Counted from the stretch's first letter, positions 1 through 7,106 are shown. The stretch is DNA of 11,844 nucleotides from UBA1724 sp963632245 (GCA_963632245.1 CAVGTF010000070.1:1-11844), one strand, 5' to 3'. A program made the numbers and translations. The notes: generated by a model not told the origin, from the letters alone.

Positions 1-3000
1 ATTGGGGATGGACGTGGATTCGCCGGTCTTGCAAGAGAAGACCGCCGCGGAAATCTCCGGTTCTTCGGGATCGGCATGCGTCGCCTCCCAGAGGAGTTTC
101 TTCAGGTAGGCATAAAGAAGATGCTTTGTGGAGGCATTCCCTCCGCAGAAGTGGAGGAGTGTCTGGGGCATTCCGTCTTTTTCAGGAGTGACTAGACAGT
201 CGCCTGTTAAGACTACCTTCCAATCAGCGGCTTCAATACAGAGTTTAAGGTTCTCGTTGCCCGCATGGCTCCAGTCGTATGAGTCTCGGAGCTTATTAGT
301 ATTTTCGATTGCAGCTCGCTCGTAAGTCGAAAAGGCGTTGTCGCCCAAGATGCCGTAGGGGAGGCGTTCCGCGGCGCGGAAGTCTGCCTGGCATTGTTTA
401 AGTTCATCCTTCTTCTTTGCGTCGTCGTTTGGCTCGCAGAAGGGCTGGAGCCGTTGCAAAAGTTCAGTGCGGCAGAGGGCGTTCGCTAAATTGTTATTCT
501 CGTGAGGTTCCTGATCGGAGGGAGAATCGTCGTTATTGTCGTCGTTTTCGTTGCCGTAGTATCCCAAGGCGTTTCTTCTGTAGGCTTCAATGCCGTCAAG
601 GAGGAGATCGCGCAGGCGAGAGAGGGGGACCTTCCCTAGATCATTAGGAAGTGGGAGGGGCGGGCATTTTTTGAGGGCATCAGTCTCTTCGTTGTTCTCT
701 TCTTCAGGCTCGTAGGTCGCGATCTTCAGGTCTTCCGCGCTGAAGGAGAAGGGATCCCGGAGGCTGATGGGGTTGGAGTTCTCCGTCCGGAAGTTTTTGG
801 GATCGAAGCTATTGAGGGGGTGTGCTACCGTGATTTCCTTGGAGAGGTCCTTGCGGAGTTTGTCCGTGTAGTTCAGGAGTTGTGACACCACGGAGGCGGG
901 GGGCAGTTCGTCGCCTTTGGTCTCCTCGAAGCCCTTGTAGAAGAGGAGGAGTTTGTCTTTGGGGGCCAGGACGGCCTCCAGGAAGAGATAGCGGTCCTCT
1001 TCCACCTTGGAGCGCACGTAGTAGGGGAGGAGTGACTTGTCGTTGACGAGGCTGAAGCCCAGGTGTTCTTCTTGCCGGGGGAAGGCGCCCTCGTCCATGC
1101 CCAGGATGGCAATGACTTTGCAGGGGACGCCTCGCATGGGCATGAGGGAGCAGCAGGTGATCTTTCCGCCCAGGAAGGGCGCGCCCTTGGTGGAGGTGGA
1201 TCTCTCTAGGGTGCCCTGGAGGACGCTGCGCACGAGGGATAATGGGAGCTCCGCGTCCTTGGCGTCGGTCATGCCGGCGTGCTTCTCCAGTTCCCGGAGC
1301 TGTTTTTTGAGCAAAGCGAAGTCCTCGGTGGAATCCTTGTCCAGTTTGAAGAATCGATCCAGGATGTCCTCCAGGAGCTCACGCCACTGGGACATGGTAC
1401 GGAGCGTCTTGTTGCTGAGCTCCTCGCAGGTTTCGTGGAGGAGTCGCAGGAGTCGGGAGAGATTTCCCAGGGCGGAGTGGAGGTCTCCCTCTGCGCTCGT
1501 GACGGGCATGGGGAGGAGTCCGCCGAAGCCGGAATGCTGTTCGTCCTCTTTTGCCGGGAGCTCGATTGCCTGTGACAAGAGCATTCGATCTAGGGCATTT
1601 CGCCAGGTGTATTCGTCGCGCTCGGCTTCAACGCCCTCGATGCCGCGGGCATTCCAGTCCTCTTTGCGGCTTTCGCCATCATATCCCAGGCAGACCTTTC
1701 CCTCCAGCAGCCACTGGCGAATCTCCGGAATCTGCGCTTCGGAGAAGCTGAATTTCTGGCAGAGTGCGGGGGAGTCCAGGAAGGCGTCGATCTTGGAATA
1801 CTGGAAGTGGCTCTCCGGCAGTTGCAGGATGCCCAGGAAGGTCTGTGCCAGCAGGTTGGTCTGGCGCAGGGAACGGTCGGTCACCGCATAGCGTCCCTCC
1901 AATGGCGATTCGTCAAAGACCGCCTTGATGGCCGGCGCAAATTTCGTGATGTCCGGTGCCATGACCAGGATGTCGTTTAGGGAATACTTGGGGGATTTCC
2001 CATTCCCATTCCCCACTTTCAGAATCTGCAGGAGCTGATCTCGGAGGACCTCCACTTGGCGCGTGATGCTGTGGCATTTGTGCGCCACCAGGGAGTCGTC
2101 GGGGGTAGAGAAGGCGGGAAGGTTTTTATAATTCTCGGGATCCTTGTTCTTCAGGATCAGTGTCTGGATGGTGTTTAGGAGGGTGGTGGTTTCGTTAATT
2201 CCGGCATCCTTCTCTCCAATTTCCTGGTTGTCGATGAGGAGGTCGTCACCGCAGATATCCAGCAGGGCATTGAAGAAATTCTGCGCCTGGCGAGCAAAAT
2301 CGGTCAGAAGGGTGTTCTGGATGAGCTTGTCGCGCTCTTCCGGGGACATTGCGCGGCGTTCCTTGGTACGCACATTGTCTCCCCAGAACTCCTCGCAGGG
2401 GGTGTGGTAGTAGAAGTTCACCGGCGCAAATTCACTGTATTTCTTCAGGATCTGTAGGTAGGAGGGCGGCATCATGGTGGCGCCAAAGAGGGTCACCGGC
2501 TGCGCAACAAAGCCTTTCGGTAGCTTAAAGTCGCCAGTGATCACCCGTGCGATGGCCTCCGCCACGGAAATCCCCGCCTTCGTTTCGGAAGCAACAGATT
2601 CGCGGAGGCGTTCGCAGAGTCGATGCCATAGCCGGGACTGCCAGCGACGGTCAGCGGGGAGTTCTGGCTTTTCCTGCTTGTCTACGACGAAATTCAAGTC
2701 TTCGCCCTTCGCCCATTGGGAGAGGGAAAGAGGAAGATAGCTCTGGTATTGGTCAAAGAGGGAGGCGATTTTCTCCGAAAGTTGGAAGGCGCGCAACTTC
2801 TTGGTGTCGTCCTGTTCTTCTTTGGGAGTCAGATATACCTCTAGGGAGCTCATTGTGTTCTTGTCCTTCCACAGGGGATCCTCCCAGTGTGTCAGGAGAT
2901 GGAAGATCTCCCACTTCATCACCGCCGGAGTATAGGCATCGCTGTCTTGCAACTCCGGGACCAGTCGGCACAGGAGCTGACGCATTCCGGTGGACTGCAA

Positions 3001-3210
3001 GGGATAATCCATTCCCATGCTCACCTTGCCCTTTTTCACCATGTAGTGATCCAGCCAAGTCGCAATGCCGCGGCTGGGGACAATCACCGATTCCGTCGCA
3101 AAAAGCCATCCCTGGGAACGGAAACGCGTGAGGTCGCTCTCGCGGTCGTCGAGATATTGGCTACCGAGTTGGTCCAGGTGGCTGCTGGCGTATAGGTGGA
3201 AGTTTGGCAT
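1..3210 (-). CDS. recC: RecC, RecBCD exonuclease V gamma subunit (C-terminus beyond window)
   Basis: RecC is the Chi-recognising, non-catalytic subunit of the RecBCD helicase-nuclease, which resects double-strand breaks in the cytoplasm and loads RecA. From the ATG at 3210 the minus frame stays open to base 1 (1070 codons, no stop); E. coli RecC has about 1120 residues, so roughly the last 5-15% is missing. Recognition rests on blocks shared with E. coli RecC: an N-terminus with STGMRQLLCRLVPE, PPSYLQILKKY then the WGDN block (about residues 240-275), CHSITRQVEVLRDQLL (about 377), SLMPMRGVPCKV and GMDEGAFPRQ (about 690-710), and EEDRYLFLEAVLAP (about 730). No Walker A is visible, as expected for RecC. 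A GGAG lies 9 nt before the start. A very acidic Asn/Asp-rich linker sits near residues 880-905. recB and recD are not in the window; they may lie to the left, downstream. Confidence 0.93.
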   Translation of the reverse strand, partial: MPNFHLYASSHLDQLGSQYLDDRESDLTRFRSQGWLFATESVIVPSRGIATWLDHYMVKKGKVSMGMDYPLQSTGMRQLLCRLVPELQDSDAYTPAVMKWEIFHLLTHWEDPLWKDKNTMSSLEVYLTPKEEQDDTKKLRAFQLSEKIASLFDQYQSYLPLSLSQWAKGEDLNFVVDKQEKPELPADRRWQSRLWHRLCERLRESVASETKAGISVAEAIARVITGDFKLPKGFVAQPVTLFGATMMPPSYLQILKKYSEFAPVNFYYHTPCEEFWGDNVRTKERRAMSPEERDKLIQNTLLTDFARQAQNFFNALLDICGDDLLIDNQEIGEKDAGINETTTLLNTIQTLILKNKDPENYKNLPAFSTPDDSLVAHKCHSITRQVEVLRDQLLQILKVGNGNGKSPKYSLNDILVMAPDITKFAPAIKAVFDESPLEGRYAVTDRSLRQTNLLAQTFLGILQLPESHFQYSKIDAFLDSPALCQKFSFSEAQIPEIRQWLLEGKVCLGYDGESRKEDWNARGIEGVEAERDEYTWRNALDRMLLSQAIELPAKEDEQHSGFGGLLPMPVTSAEGDLHSALGNLSRLLRLLHETCEELSNKTLRTMSQWRELLEDILDRFFKLDKDSTEDFALLKKQLRELEKHAGMTDAKDAELPLSLVRSVLQGTLERSTSTKGAPFLGGKITCCSLMPMRGVPCKVIAILGMDEGAFPRQEEHLGFSLVNDKSLLPYYVRSKVEEDRYLFLEAVLAPKDKLLLFYKGFEETKGDELPPASVVSQLLNYTDKLRKDLSKEITVAHPLNSFDPKNFRTENSNPISLRDPFSFSAEDLKIATYEPEEENNEETDALKKCPPLPLPNDLGKVPLSRLRDLLLDGIEAYRRNALGYYGNENDDNNDDSPSDQEPHENNNLANALCRTELLQRLQPFCEPNDDAKKKDELKQCQADFRAAERLPYGILGDNAFSTYERAAIENTNKLRDSYDWSHAGNENLKLCIEAADWKVVLTGDCLVTPEKDGMPQTLLHFCGGNASTKHLLYAYLKKLLWEATHADPEEPEISAAVFSCKTGESTSIPN

Positions 3211-3430
3211 GAATGTGGACTCCGGTTGGGTCTGAAACGAAATTCTGCGCGATGCGTTTTCCTTGTGGAAACGACATCAAGGAGTGGGCGGTTGGTAGGT
3301 TGCACAAGGAGACCTTCCCCCTGGAAAGGCCCCGCGTTGGAAGCGCGAAAACGAAGGTGCCCGAAATTTCGTTTGCGTGTCAAGCAGACAAATAGATTGG
3401 CGGGAATTCTCATTCCCCCCTCTCGTGGTT

Positions 3431-3458
3431 AGTATAACAAGAACGGGGGCCTTTTTAA
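3431..3458 (-). promoter_or_regulatory. Candidate sigma-70-like promoter for recC
   Basis: On the minus strand a TTAAAA (3453-3458) is followed after 16 nt by TATACT (3431-3436), preceded by TGT, resembling an extended -10. It would give a 5' leader of roughly 210 nt before recC. It lies between the small ORF at 3547-3705 and recC. This is a motif match only, and the -35 is weak. Confidence 0.35.
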
Positions 3459-3498
3459 CCCCTACCTGGAAAAAACTGAGAAAAATCTCTGCGGAAGC

Positions 3499-3527
3499 AA
3501 GGGGAGGGGACGAATATCCTCCCCCTT
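3499..3527 (-). terminator. Terminator-like hairpin downstream of the 52-aa ORF
   Basis: Read on the minus strand, AAGGGG(G)AGG and CCTCCCCTT can form a 9-bp stem with one bulged G and a loop of about 10 nt. T-rich segments (TTTTT and TTTTTT) follow after a short gap. It starts 20 nt beyond the stop of the small minus-strand ORF. The gap between stem and T-run makes it non-canonical. Confidence 0.35.
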
Positions 3528-3546
3528 GGACAGAGGAGAGGACGGG

Positions 3547-3705
3547 CTAGCGTACCTCGCCGGCGTAGGCGACAGTCTTGGCGTCGGAATACTGCTCCTT
3601 GGCAATCCTGGTCGCTTCCCCCATGTTTTTCGCTTCGATGACGGGATGAATGCAATGGCCATCCTTGGTCCAAACCGTGAACTTGTACTTCTTGTATTCA
3701 GGCAT
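3547..3705 (-). CDS. Small hypothetical protein, 52 aa
   Basis: A 53-codon minus-strand frame runs from ATG at 3705 to TAG at 3547. The product begins MPEYKKYKFTVWTKDG, continues through HCIHPVIEAKNMGEATRIAK and ends YAGEVR. The pattern is two short beta-like segments (YKFTVW, HCIHPVIEA), an amphipathic helix (NMGEATRIAKEQY) and a final strand (AKTVAYAGEVR). It is soluble and mixed in charge, with no signal peptide or membrane segment. The single Cys and His are adjacent to each other (HC). Codon use looks like a genuine gene: third positions favour C/G and there is no low-complexity run. No good Shine-Dalgarno is visible, the upstream sequence being AAGTAGACGAA. A terminator-like hairpin lies just downstream, and it is co-oriented with recC, 336 bp away. 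I do not recognise a named family. Confidence 0.55.
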   Translation of the reverse strand: MPEYKKYKFTVWTKDGHCIHPVIEAKNMGEATRIAKEQYSDAKTVAYAGEVR

Positions 3706-3720
3706 TTCGTCTACTTATGC

Positions 3721-3760
3721 GGAATCCGGGGGGTGATCAACTCCTGGTTGCCGGGATTCC
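3721..3760. repeat. Inverted repeat upstream of the 52-aa ORF
   Basis: GGAATCCGG at 3721-3729 pairs with CCGGGATTCC at 3751-3760, leaving one bulged base, with a loop of about 21 nt. It lies 15 nt upstream of the small ORF's start. It could fold in that gene's leader or belong to the repeat zone that begins here. Function unknown. Confidence 0.4.
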
Positions 3761-3814
3761 CATCGCCAACCAAGATCGTGTGCTCTACCGGAGAGCTCTT
3801 TCTTTAGCGGGAGG

Positions 3815-3890
3815 CTTCGGCATTCGTCCCGTCTTAAGAATATACGCTCGCACTCCCCGAATCTTTCACCTACATAAGCAAAAACAGAGA
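3815..3890 (-). repeat. Diverged intergenic repeat, copy 1 (shortest)
   Basis: The plus-strand segment CGTCCCGTCTTAAGAATATA followed by CGCTCGCACTCCCCGAATC aligns with copy 2 at 3990-4035 at about 70% over some 43 bases, and more weakly with copy 3. All three copies point the same way. The minus-strand frames keep a common translated pattern, ERI-x-LRRDE, but stops interrupt copies 2 and 3, so this is best read as a repeat and not a gene. Confidence 0.45.
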
Positions 3891-3927
3891 GCTTGTGTGA
3901 GATGCCCCCCTCCTTCGCAAAACATAC

Positions 3928-4048
3928 GAAACACCGCAAGACGGGCCGCCCCTCGCAACCGGAGGTTACAGGACTGACACCGGCGCATCACTCGTCCCGT
4001 CATAAAGGGATACGTTCGCCCCTCCCGATTTTCTTGCAATTCCAGAAA
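3928..4048 (-). repeat. Diverged intergenic repeat, copy 2
   Basis: About 120 bp matching 4790-4905. Shared landmarks on the plus strand, in order, are CCG(C/T)CCCTCG(C/T)AAC, then GA(C/T)TGAC(A/T)CCGG(C/T)GCATCAC, then CG(T/-)(C/T)CCGTC, then GATACG(T/C)T(C/T)CGCC. Spacing is kept with a few small indels. No transposase-like gene lies inside. It resembles a dispersed non-coding repeat that has drifted. Confidence 0.6.
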
Positions 4049-4084
4049 AAAAATCTTGCGTTTTATTTTTTTGGGGGGGGAGGA
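4046..4084. other. Homopolymer-rich low-complexity stretch
   Basis: Eight or nine As, then a T-rich run with seven consecutive Ts, then eight consecutive Gs occur within 39 bases, just after repeat copy 2. The seven-T run passes directly into the G run. Such tracts are prone to slippage and to sequencing error, and they break any reading frame assumed across them. Confidence 0.7.
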
Positions 4085-4144
4085 CGCCGCACCTGAAGCC
4101 AGCGCCAGCGCGGATGCAGCAAAATCCCGCATTTGGAGCACGAA

Positions 4145-4363
4145 TGTCCGGTTAAAAGGTTTTTTAATGGTATCTAACATCTTGGAATATGGGTAGTTAT
4201 ATACCAAGAAAAATCCGCACAGATTTGAAAATGCCCTGATGGGAATCCGTAGGAAAGAGTATTTGTGAAAAGCTTGTTCTAAAGGAAAATTACGCTGAAA
4301 GGTTTTCTTTTCTGCTGGGGGGCACTTGTTAAAAACACAACTCCACCTCAAGTTAACCGGACA
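4145..4363. mobile_element. MITE-like unit, 219 bp, with 11-bp perfect terminal inverted repeats
   Basis: TGTCCGGTTAA at 4145-4155 is the exact reverse complement of TTAACCGGACA at 4353-4363. The interior is AT-rich compared with its surroundings, contains no plausible gene, and is of typical MITE length. Tracts of T (ggttttttaa on the left, tgtttttaac on the right when read inward) extend the symmetry imperfectly. I could not find a flanking target-site duplication, so a chance palindrome or an aged element is possible. The terminal sequence looks like an IS end, but I cannot assign a family with certainty. Confidence 0.5.
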
Positions 4364-4528
4364 CTCCTGATCCTGGAAAAAGGACGCGACAACCTCCACC
4401 TTCTTTTTGCTCCATTGCGGTTTTTGCTGTGGATCCCCTCCTGTTCAAGAAAGAGGGGAGAGACGTTTTTATAGGGTAATAGCTTGTTTATATGTCTTTA
4501 ATAGATTGATTATAAACGAGATAGAAAG

Positions 4529-4700
4529 AAAAGTTATAAGCCCCCACTCCCGGGGGTATCAACTTGACGCGACCGATTTGTCGGACCCACTAGATATGGG
4601 GTGAGGGCGTTGTCCAAGTGTGTTGCGCTTGATATTGCTGCCTGTCTGCTAGGCGGATGCGCCACAGCGGGGCTTCTTTCTCGATAGGTGGAAGATATGT
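4529..4700 (-). mobile_element. Decayed 3' end fragment of an IS1595-like element
   Basis: Bases 4551-4595 are identical over 45 bp to 5076-5120, the left end of the intact IS, and the outer AAAAGTTATAAG is shared too (4529-4540 versus 5054-5065). On the minus strand the fragment still ends ISSGSDKSVASS and stop, nearly the same C-terminus as the intact transposase, and a neighbouring frame retains a PLWR segment that aligns with its LFWR. An in-frame stop and at least one frameshift separate these pieces. Homology fades near 4700. It is a relic, probably the counterpart of the fragment at 6500-6618. Confidence 0.7.
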
Positions 4701-4784
4701 TGGAGCTGGCGCTGCGGGGTTAATAGATCGATTGTGCCTTTGATGGGGAGGAATGTCCTTCAAGGGACCTCAAAAAGGCACGAA

Positions 4785-4905
4785 AACGAAAAACGGCGCC
4801 GTCCCTCGTAACACGGGATTTCGGGATTGACTCCGGTGCATCACCCGTTCCGTCGTAGATTGATACGCTTCCGCCTCTCGAGCTTTTTCCCCACATCAGG
4901 CGAAA
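4785..4905 (-). repeat. Diverged intergenic repeat, copy 3
   Basis: Matches copy 2 (3928-4048) in the same orientation through the block around GACTCCGGTGCATCACCCG, then TTCCGTCGTAGATTGATACG, and on through CTTCCGCCTCTCGAGC. It lies inside the stretch between the decayed IS end (4529-4700) and the intact IS (from about 5054), so the repeat either predates or accompanied those insertions. No gene is visible in it. Confidence 0.6.
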
Positions 4906-5053
4906 TCTCACAGTTTCCAGGGGGACTCTCGTAATTCCCCTTGAAACAGGCGCTTCACTATTGTTTGTTTTTCCCCCTAATATCCCCCCACTTTTCTATG
5001 GTCTCTCATTCTATATGTTATTCCAACCCATTTGGTGTGAATAGGATGAGGCG

Positions 5054-5120
5054 AAAAGTTATAAGCTCTCACTTCCGGGGGTATCAACTTGACGCGACCG
5101 ATTTGTCGGACCCACTAGAT
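5054..5120 (+). repeat. Left inverted repeat of the IS1595-family element
   Basis: It contains AAAAGTTATAAG and the TATCAACTTGACGC core. The transposase stop codon (5084-5086) and its last residues are encoded inside this terminus, so terminal-repeat function and coding overlap. Part of it, CCGATTTGTCGG, is a short self-complementary motif absent from the right end. Confidence 0.75.
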
Positions 5121-6079
5121 GTGGGGGTGAGGAGTTTTTCTCGGTGTGTGGGGCCGTAAGTGACCGCCTGTTGGAGCATTCGCCAGAAGAGCATTCCGCG
5201 GGCTTTTGAGGAGCGGCGATTGAATCGGAAGACGAATTCGTTGAGGTAGTCTTGCAGGTGTTCGCGGCTCATGGAGCCCTGGTGTGTTCCTAGGATCCAG
5301 CGTTTCAGAAGGTTGACGATGCGGTTGCATTTAGGGAGTGGTGAGTCCTCCTTTATGATGCGCGGCTTCAAGAAGATGTCATTGAGGCTTTCAAGGGGTG
5401 GACTGGAGACGAAGTGTTGGTAGCCCTGGATTTTCAACCAAGAGTAGTCATATCCAGAATCCGTGATGATTGTCGAGCCCTTCTCAATTGTGGATAATAT
5501 GTTCTGCGTCAAGGTCTTCCTAGTTATGTCGGGAAGCACTTGAAGTCGAGCTCTCCCGATCACATAGTGCCCCTTGCTTGTCCTTTTGCGTTCAACGGCG
5601 ATTAGGACGATGCTCTTTTCTAGGGGGGCTTTGTCACCGGCAAGCCTATGTCTTTCGCCAACGCGCACTTCATCAAGTTCGACCTCACCGTGGAGGAGTT
5701 CCCGTCCGGGACGAACCATTGCCTTGCGCAGCTTGTGGAGGCAGAGCCAAGAGGTAGCGTATGTCAGATCGAGGGAGCGCTGCATACTCATGGCACTGTA
5801 GCCGTTCTTTTGGAGGCAGAGATGCCAGATGATTCGAAACCAGGTCAAAGGTGGAGTGTGAGTGTCTTGGAAGATTGTGCCCGAGAGGATGGAGGTCGTG
5901 TGGCGGCATTTCTGGCACTTGATTCGTCCTTTCGCGAGCCTCCAGAAACGTCCGCGGGTCTTGCACACGGGGCACACAAAGCCGTTGGGCCACCGGATTT
6001 CATAGAGGTATTCTAGGCAGGTGGCATCATCCTTGAAGGCTTCGTTGAATTCCTTTGTGTTGGCGGGATAGACTGTCAT
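5084..6079 (-). CDS. IS1595-family transposase (ISXO2-like DDE domain), 331 aa
   Basis: This enzyme catalyses cut-and-paste style movement of its own IS. N-terminal zinc ribbon: C36-x2-C39 (CPVCKTRGRFW) and C55-x2-C58 (CQKC), followed by the SGTIFQDTHTPPLTWF motif usual before the catalytic core. Catalytic candidates are D136 (VELDEV), D207 (IITDSGY) and N252 with K259 seven residues later (NRIVNLLK), fitting a DDNK-type variant of the family. The C-terminal signature WILGTHQG then YLNEFVFRFNRR is intact. Full length is normal for the family and no frameshift is seen. The ATG at 6079 is about 24 nt inside the right terminal repeat, without a clear Shine-Dalgarno, as is common in IS genes. The C-terminal SGSDKSVASS is encoded by the left terminal repeat. 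Confidence 0.92.
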   Translation of the reverse strand: MTVYPANTKEFNEAFKDDATCLEYLYEIRWPNGFVCPVCKTRGRFWRLAKGRIKCQKCRHTTSILSGTIFQDTHTPPLTWFRIIWHLCLQKNGYSAMSMQRSLDLTYATSWLCLHKLRKAMVRPGRELLHGEVELDEVRVGERHRLAGDKAPLEKSIVLIAVERKRTSKGHYVIGRARLQVLPDITRKTLTQNILSTIEKGSTIITDSGYDYSWLKIQGYQHFVSSPPLESLNDIFLKPRIIKEDSPLPKCNRIVNLLKRWILGTHQGSMSREHLQDYLNEFVFRFNRRSSKARGMLFWRMLQQAVTYGPTHREKLLTPTSSGSDKSVASS

Positions 6080-6102
6080 GCCGAATACACTAAATGCAGA
6101 GT

Positions 6103-6150
6103 CTGTTGCGTCAAGTTGATACCCCCCGGAAATTAGTCATAACTTTCTAT
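6103..6150 (-). repeat. Right inverted repeat of the IS1595-family element
   Basis: Inverted copy of the left terminus: GCGTCAAGTTGATACCCCCC at 6108-6127 and ATAACTTTCTAT at 6139-6150. It carries one more C in the C-run than the other copies. It lies just upstream of the transposase start, so it probably also holds that gene's promoter. Confidence 0.75.
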
Positions 6151-6165
6151 GATTCTTTATGATAA

Positions 6166-6500
6166 TTGGTTATGTTATCTCGTGGTTGGGGGGTAGTTGA
6201 ACGGTTGATGCGTTTATGAAGGATCCCTGTCATGGGGGAGTCGCTGGATGGGGGGAGGGGTGTTTCTCAGTTTTTGCGGGCTTCCTGGAGTGATTGCCAA
6301 TCCAAGCGCATAGGGCAGAATCGATCCAGACAGACGACCGCATGGCGGAGGCCGCCCCAAAAGGCGCACATGGGCAGAAGGCTGCGGGGCTCTTTTGTTG
6401 CCATGCGGTGCGATGCCGATTTAGGGGTGGTATAGGGCAGTAGAGTCCTTTCCTCATCGGCGTGAACGTATGGGAATTCTGGAGGGGGTATGCCATTTCT
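6166..6500. other. No gene seen; interior between IS right end and decayed IS end
   Basis: Open frames here are short, mutually overlapping and without recognisable motifs. By position it could be the eroded interior of the outer IS relic, but I could not align it with the intact transposase gene. A CGGAGGCCGCCC segment near 6346 is locally GC-rich. Confidence 0.4.
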
Positions 6501-6618
6501 GGGAGGAGTCATTCTATGGCTTTATGTTCGTGGATAGGTAGTTATGGCATGAATATTAGATATAGAATCGGTCGCGTCAAGTTGATACCCCCGGAATCTT
6601 ATTATAACTTTCTATGAA
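6500..6618 (-). mobile_element. Decayed 5' end fragment of an IS1595-like element
   Basis: The terminus GCGTCAAGTTGATACCCCCG (6574-6593) plus ATAACTTTCTATGA (6604-6617) matches the right end of the intact IS in the same orientation. Going inward, the minus strand aligns with the first codons of the transposase (a TATCC block followed by ACA-AA), but its ATG is followed two codons later by TAA, so the copy is dead. It probably pairs with the relic at 4529-4700, the intact IS then lying nested between them. Confidence 0.65.
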
Positions 6619-6670
6619 TCAATATGATAGTATTTGACGTGTGGGGTTGGGGGCTTATTCTTGTGGCGTA

Positions 6671-7045
6671 GTCGTCGTGTGCGGCGTGCATGTCGTCGTG
6701 TGCGGTGTGCATGTCGTCGTACGCGGTGTGCATGTCGTCGTGTGCGGCGTGCATGTCGTCGTGTGCGGCGTGCATGTCGTCGTGTGCGGCGTGTTGTGTC
6801 GNNNNNNNNNNNNNNNNNNNNNNNNNNNNNNNNNNNNNNNNNNNNNNNNNNNNNNNNNNNNNNNNNNNNNNNNNNNNNNNNNNNNNNNNNNNNNNNNNNN
6901 NNNNNNNNNNNNNNNNNNNNNNNNNNNNNNNNNNNNNNNNNNNCGCGGTGTGCATGTCGTCGTATACGGCGTGTTTGTCGTCGTGTGCGGTGTGCATGTC
7001 GTCGTGTGCGGTGTGCATGTCGTTGTGTGCGGCATAGTCGTACGC
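6671..7045. repeat. 21-bp tandem repeat array interrupted by an assembly gap
   Basis: Six near-perfect units occupy 6671-6796. Each unit begins GTCGTCGTGTGCGG and ends GTGCAT, and the units differ by a few C/T or TG/AC changes. After the run of Ns about three and a half more units occupy 6944 to about 7045. Because 21 is a multiple of three, frames on both strands stay open and give heptad-like artefacts (such as HDDMHTA on the minus strand), so these open frames are not evidence of coding. The array ends about 60 bp before the pilin-like gene. Confidence 0.9.
6802..6943. other. Assembly gap (142 Ns)
   Basis: A run of Ns within the 21-bp array. The repeat continues on both sides, so the assembler most likely failed to span it. 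The true repeat number is unknown. Confidence 0.98.
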
Positions 7046-7106
7046 CGTTTGGGGCGTGTTGTTGGAGGAGTTGTTTGTTTGTCAGGAGGCGTGGAGGTCG
7101 GTTGTC

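Larger units (their letters stand above)
5054..6150 (-). mobile_element. Intact IS1595-family insertion sequence
   Basis: One transposase gene is enclosed by inverted ends. Left end: AAAAGTTATAAG (5054-5065), then the CGGGGGTATCAACTTGACGC core from 5076. Right end: the same core inverted at 6108-6128, with ATAACTTTCTAT outside (6139-6150). The core match is about 20 bp with one extra G, and AAAGTTAT forms a second shared block further out. Exact termini are uncertain because similarity between the two right-end copies in this window continues some 15 bp beyond 6150. I could not identify the 8-bp target duplication usual for the family. Confidence 0.85.

Noticed and set aside
1037..1891. 284-codon plus-strand open frame
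   Set aside because: It is antisense to recC, Ser/Arg-rich as expected for a shadow frame, and has no recognisable domain.
3728..3800. tRNA-like segment on the minus strand with GCTC..GGTA..GAGC resembling a D-arm
   Set aside because: No matching T-arm with TTCGA-type loop, no paired acceptor stem and no sound anticodon stem could be formed.
3866..4399. 177-codon minus-strand open frame
   Set aside because: It crosses the homopolymer tract, the MITE-like unit and repeat copy 2, and has no family-like motif; its composition changes along its length.
5054..6165. 8-bp target-site duplication around the intact IS
   Set aside because: Neither the AAAAGTTAT boundary nor the CGGGGGTATC boundary gives matching flanking octamers by eye.
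6671..7045. CRISPR array
   Set aside because: The units are contiguous 21-bp repeats without spacers, and no cas genes are present.
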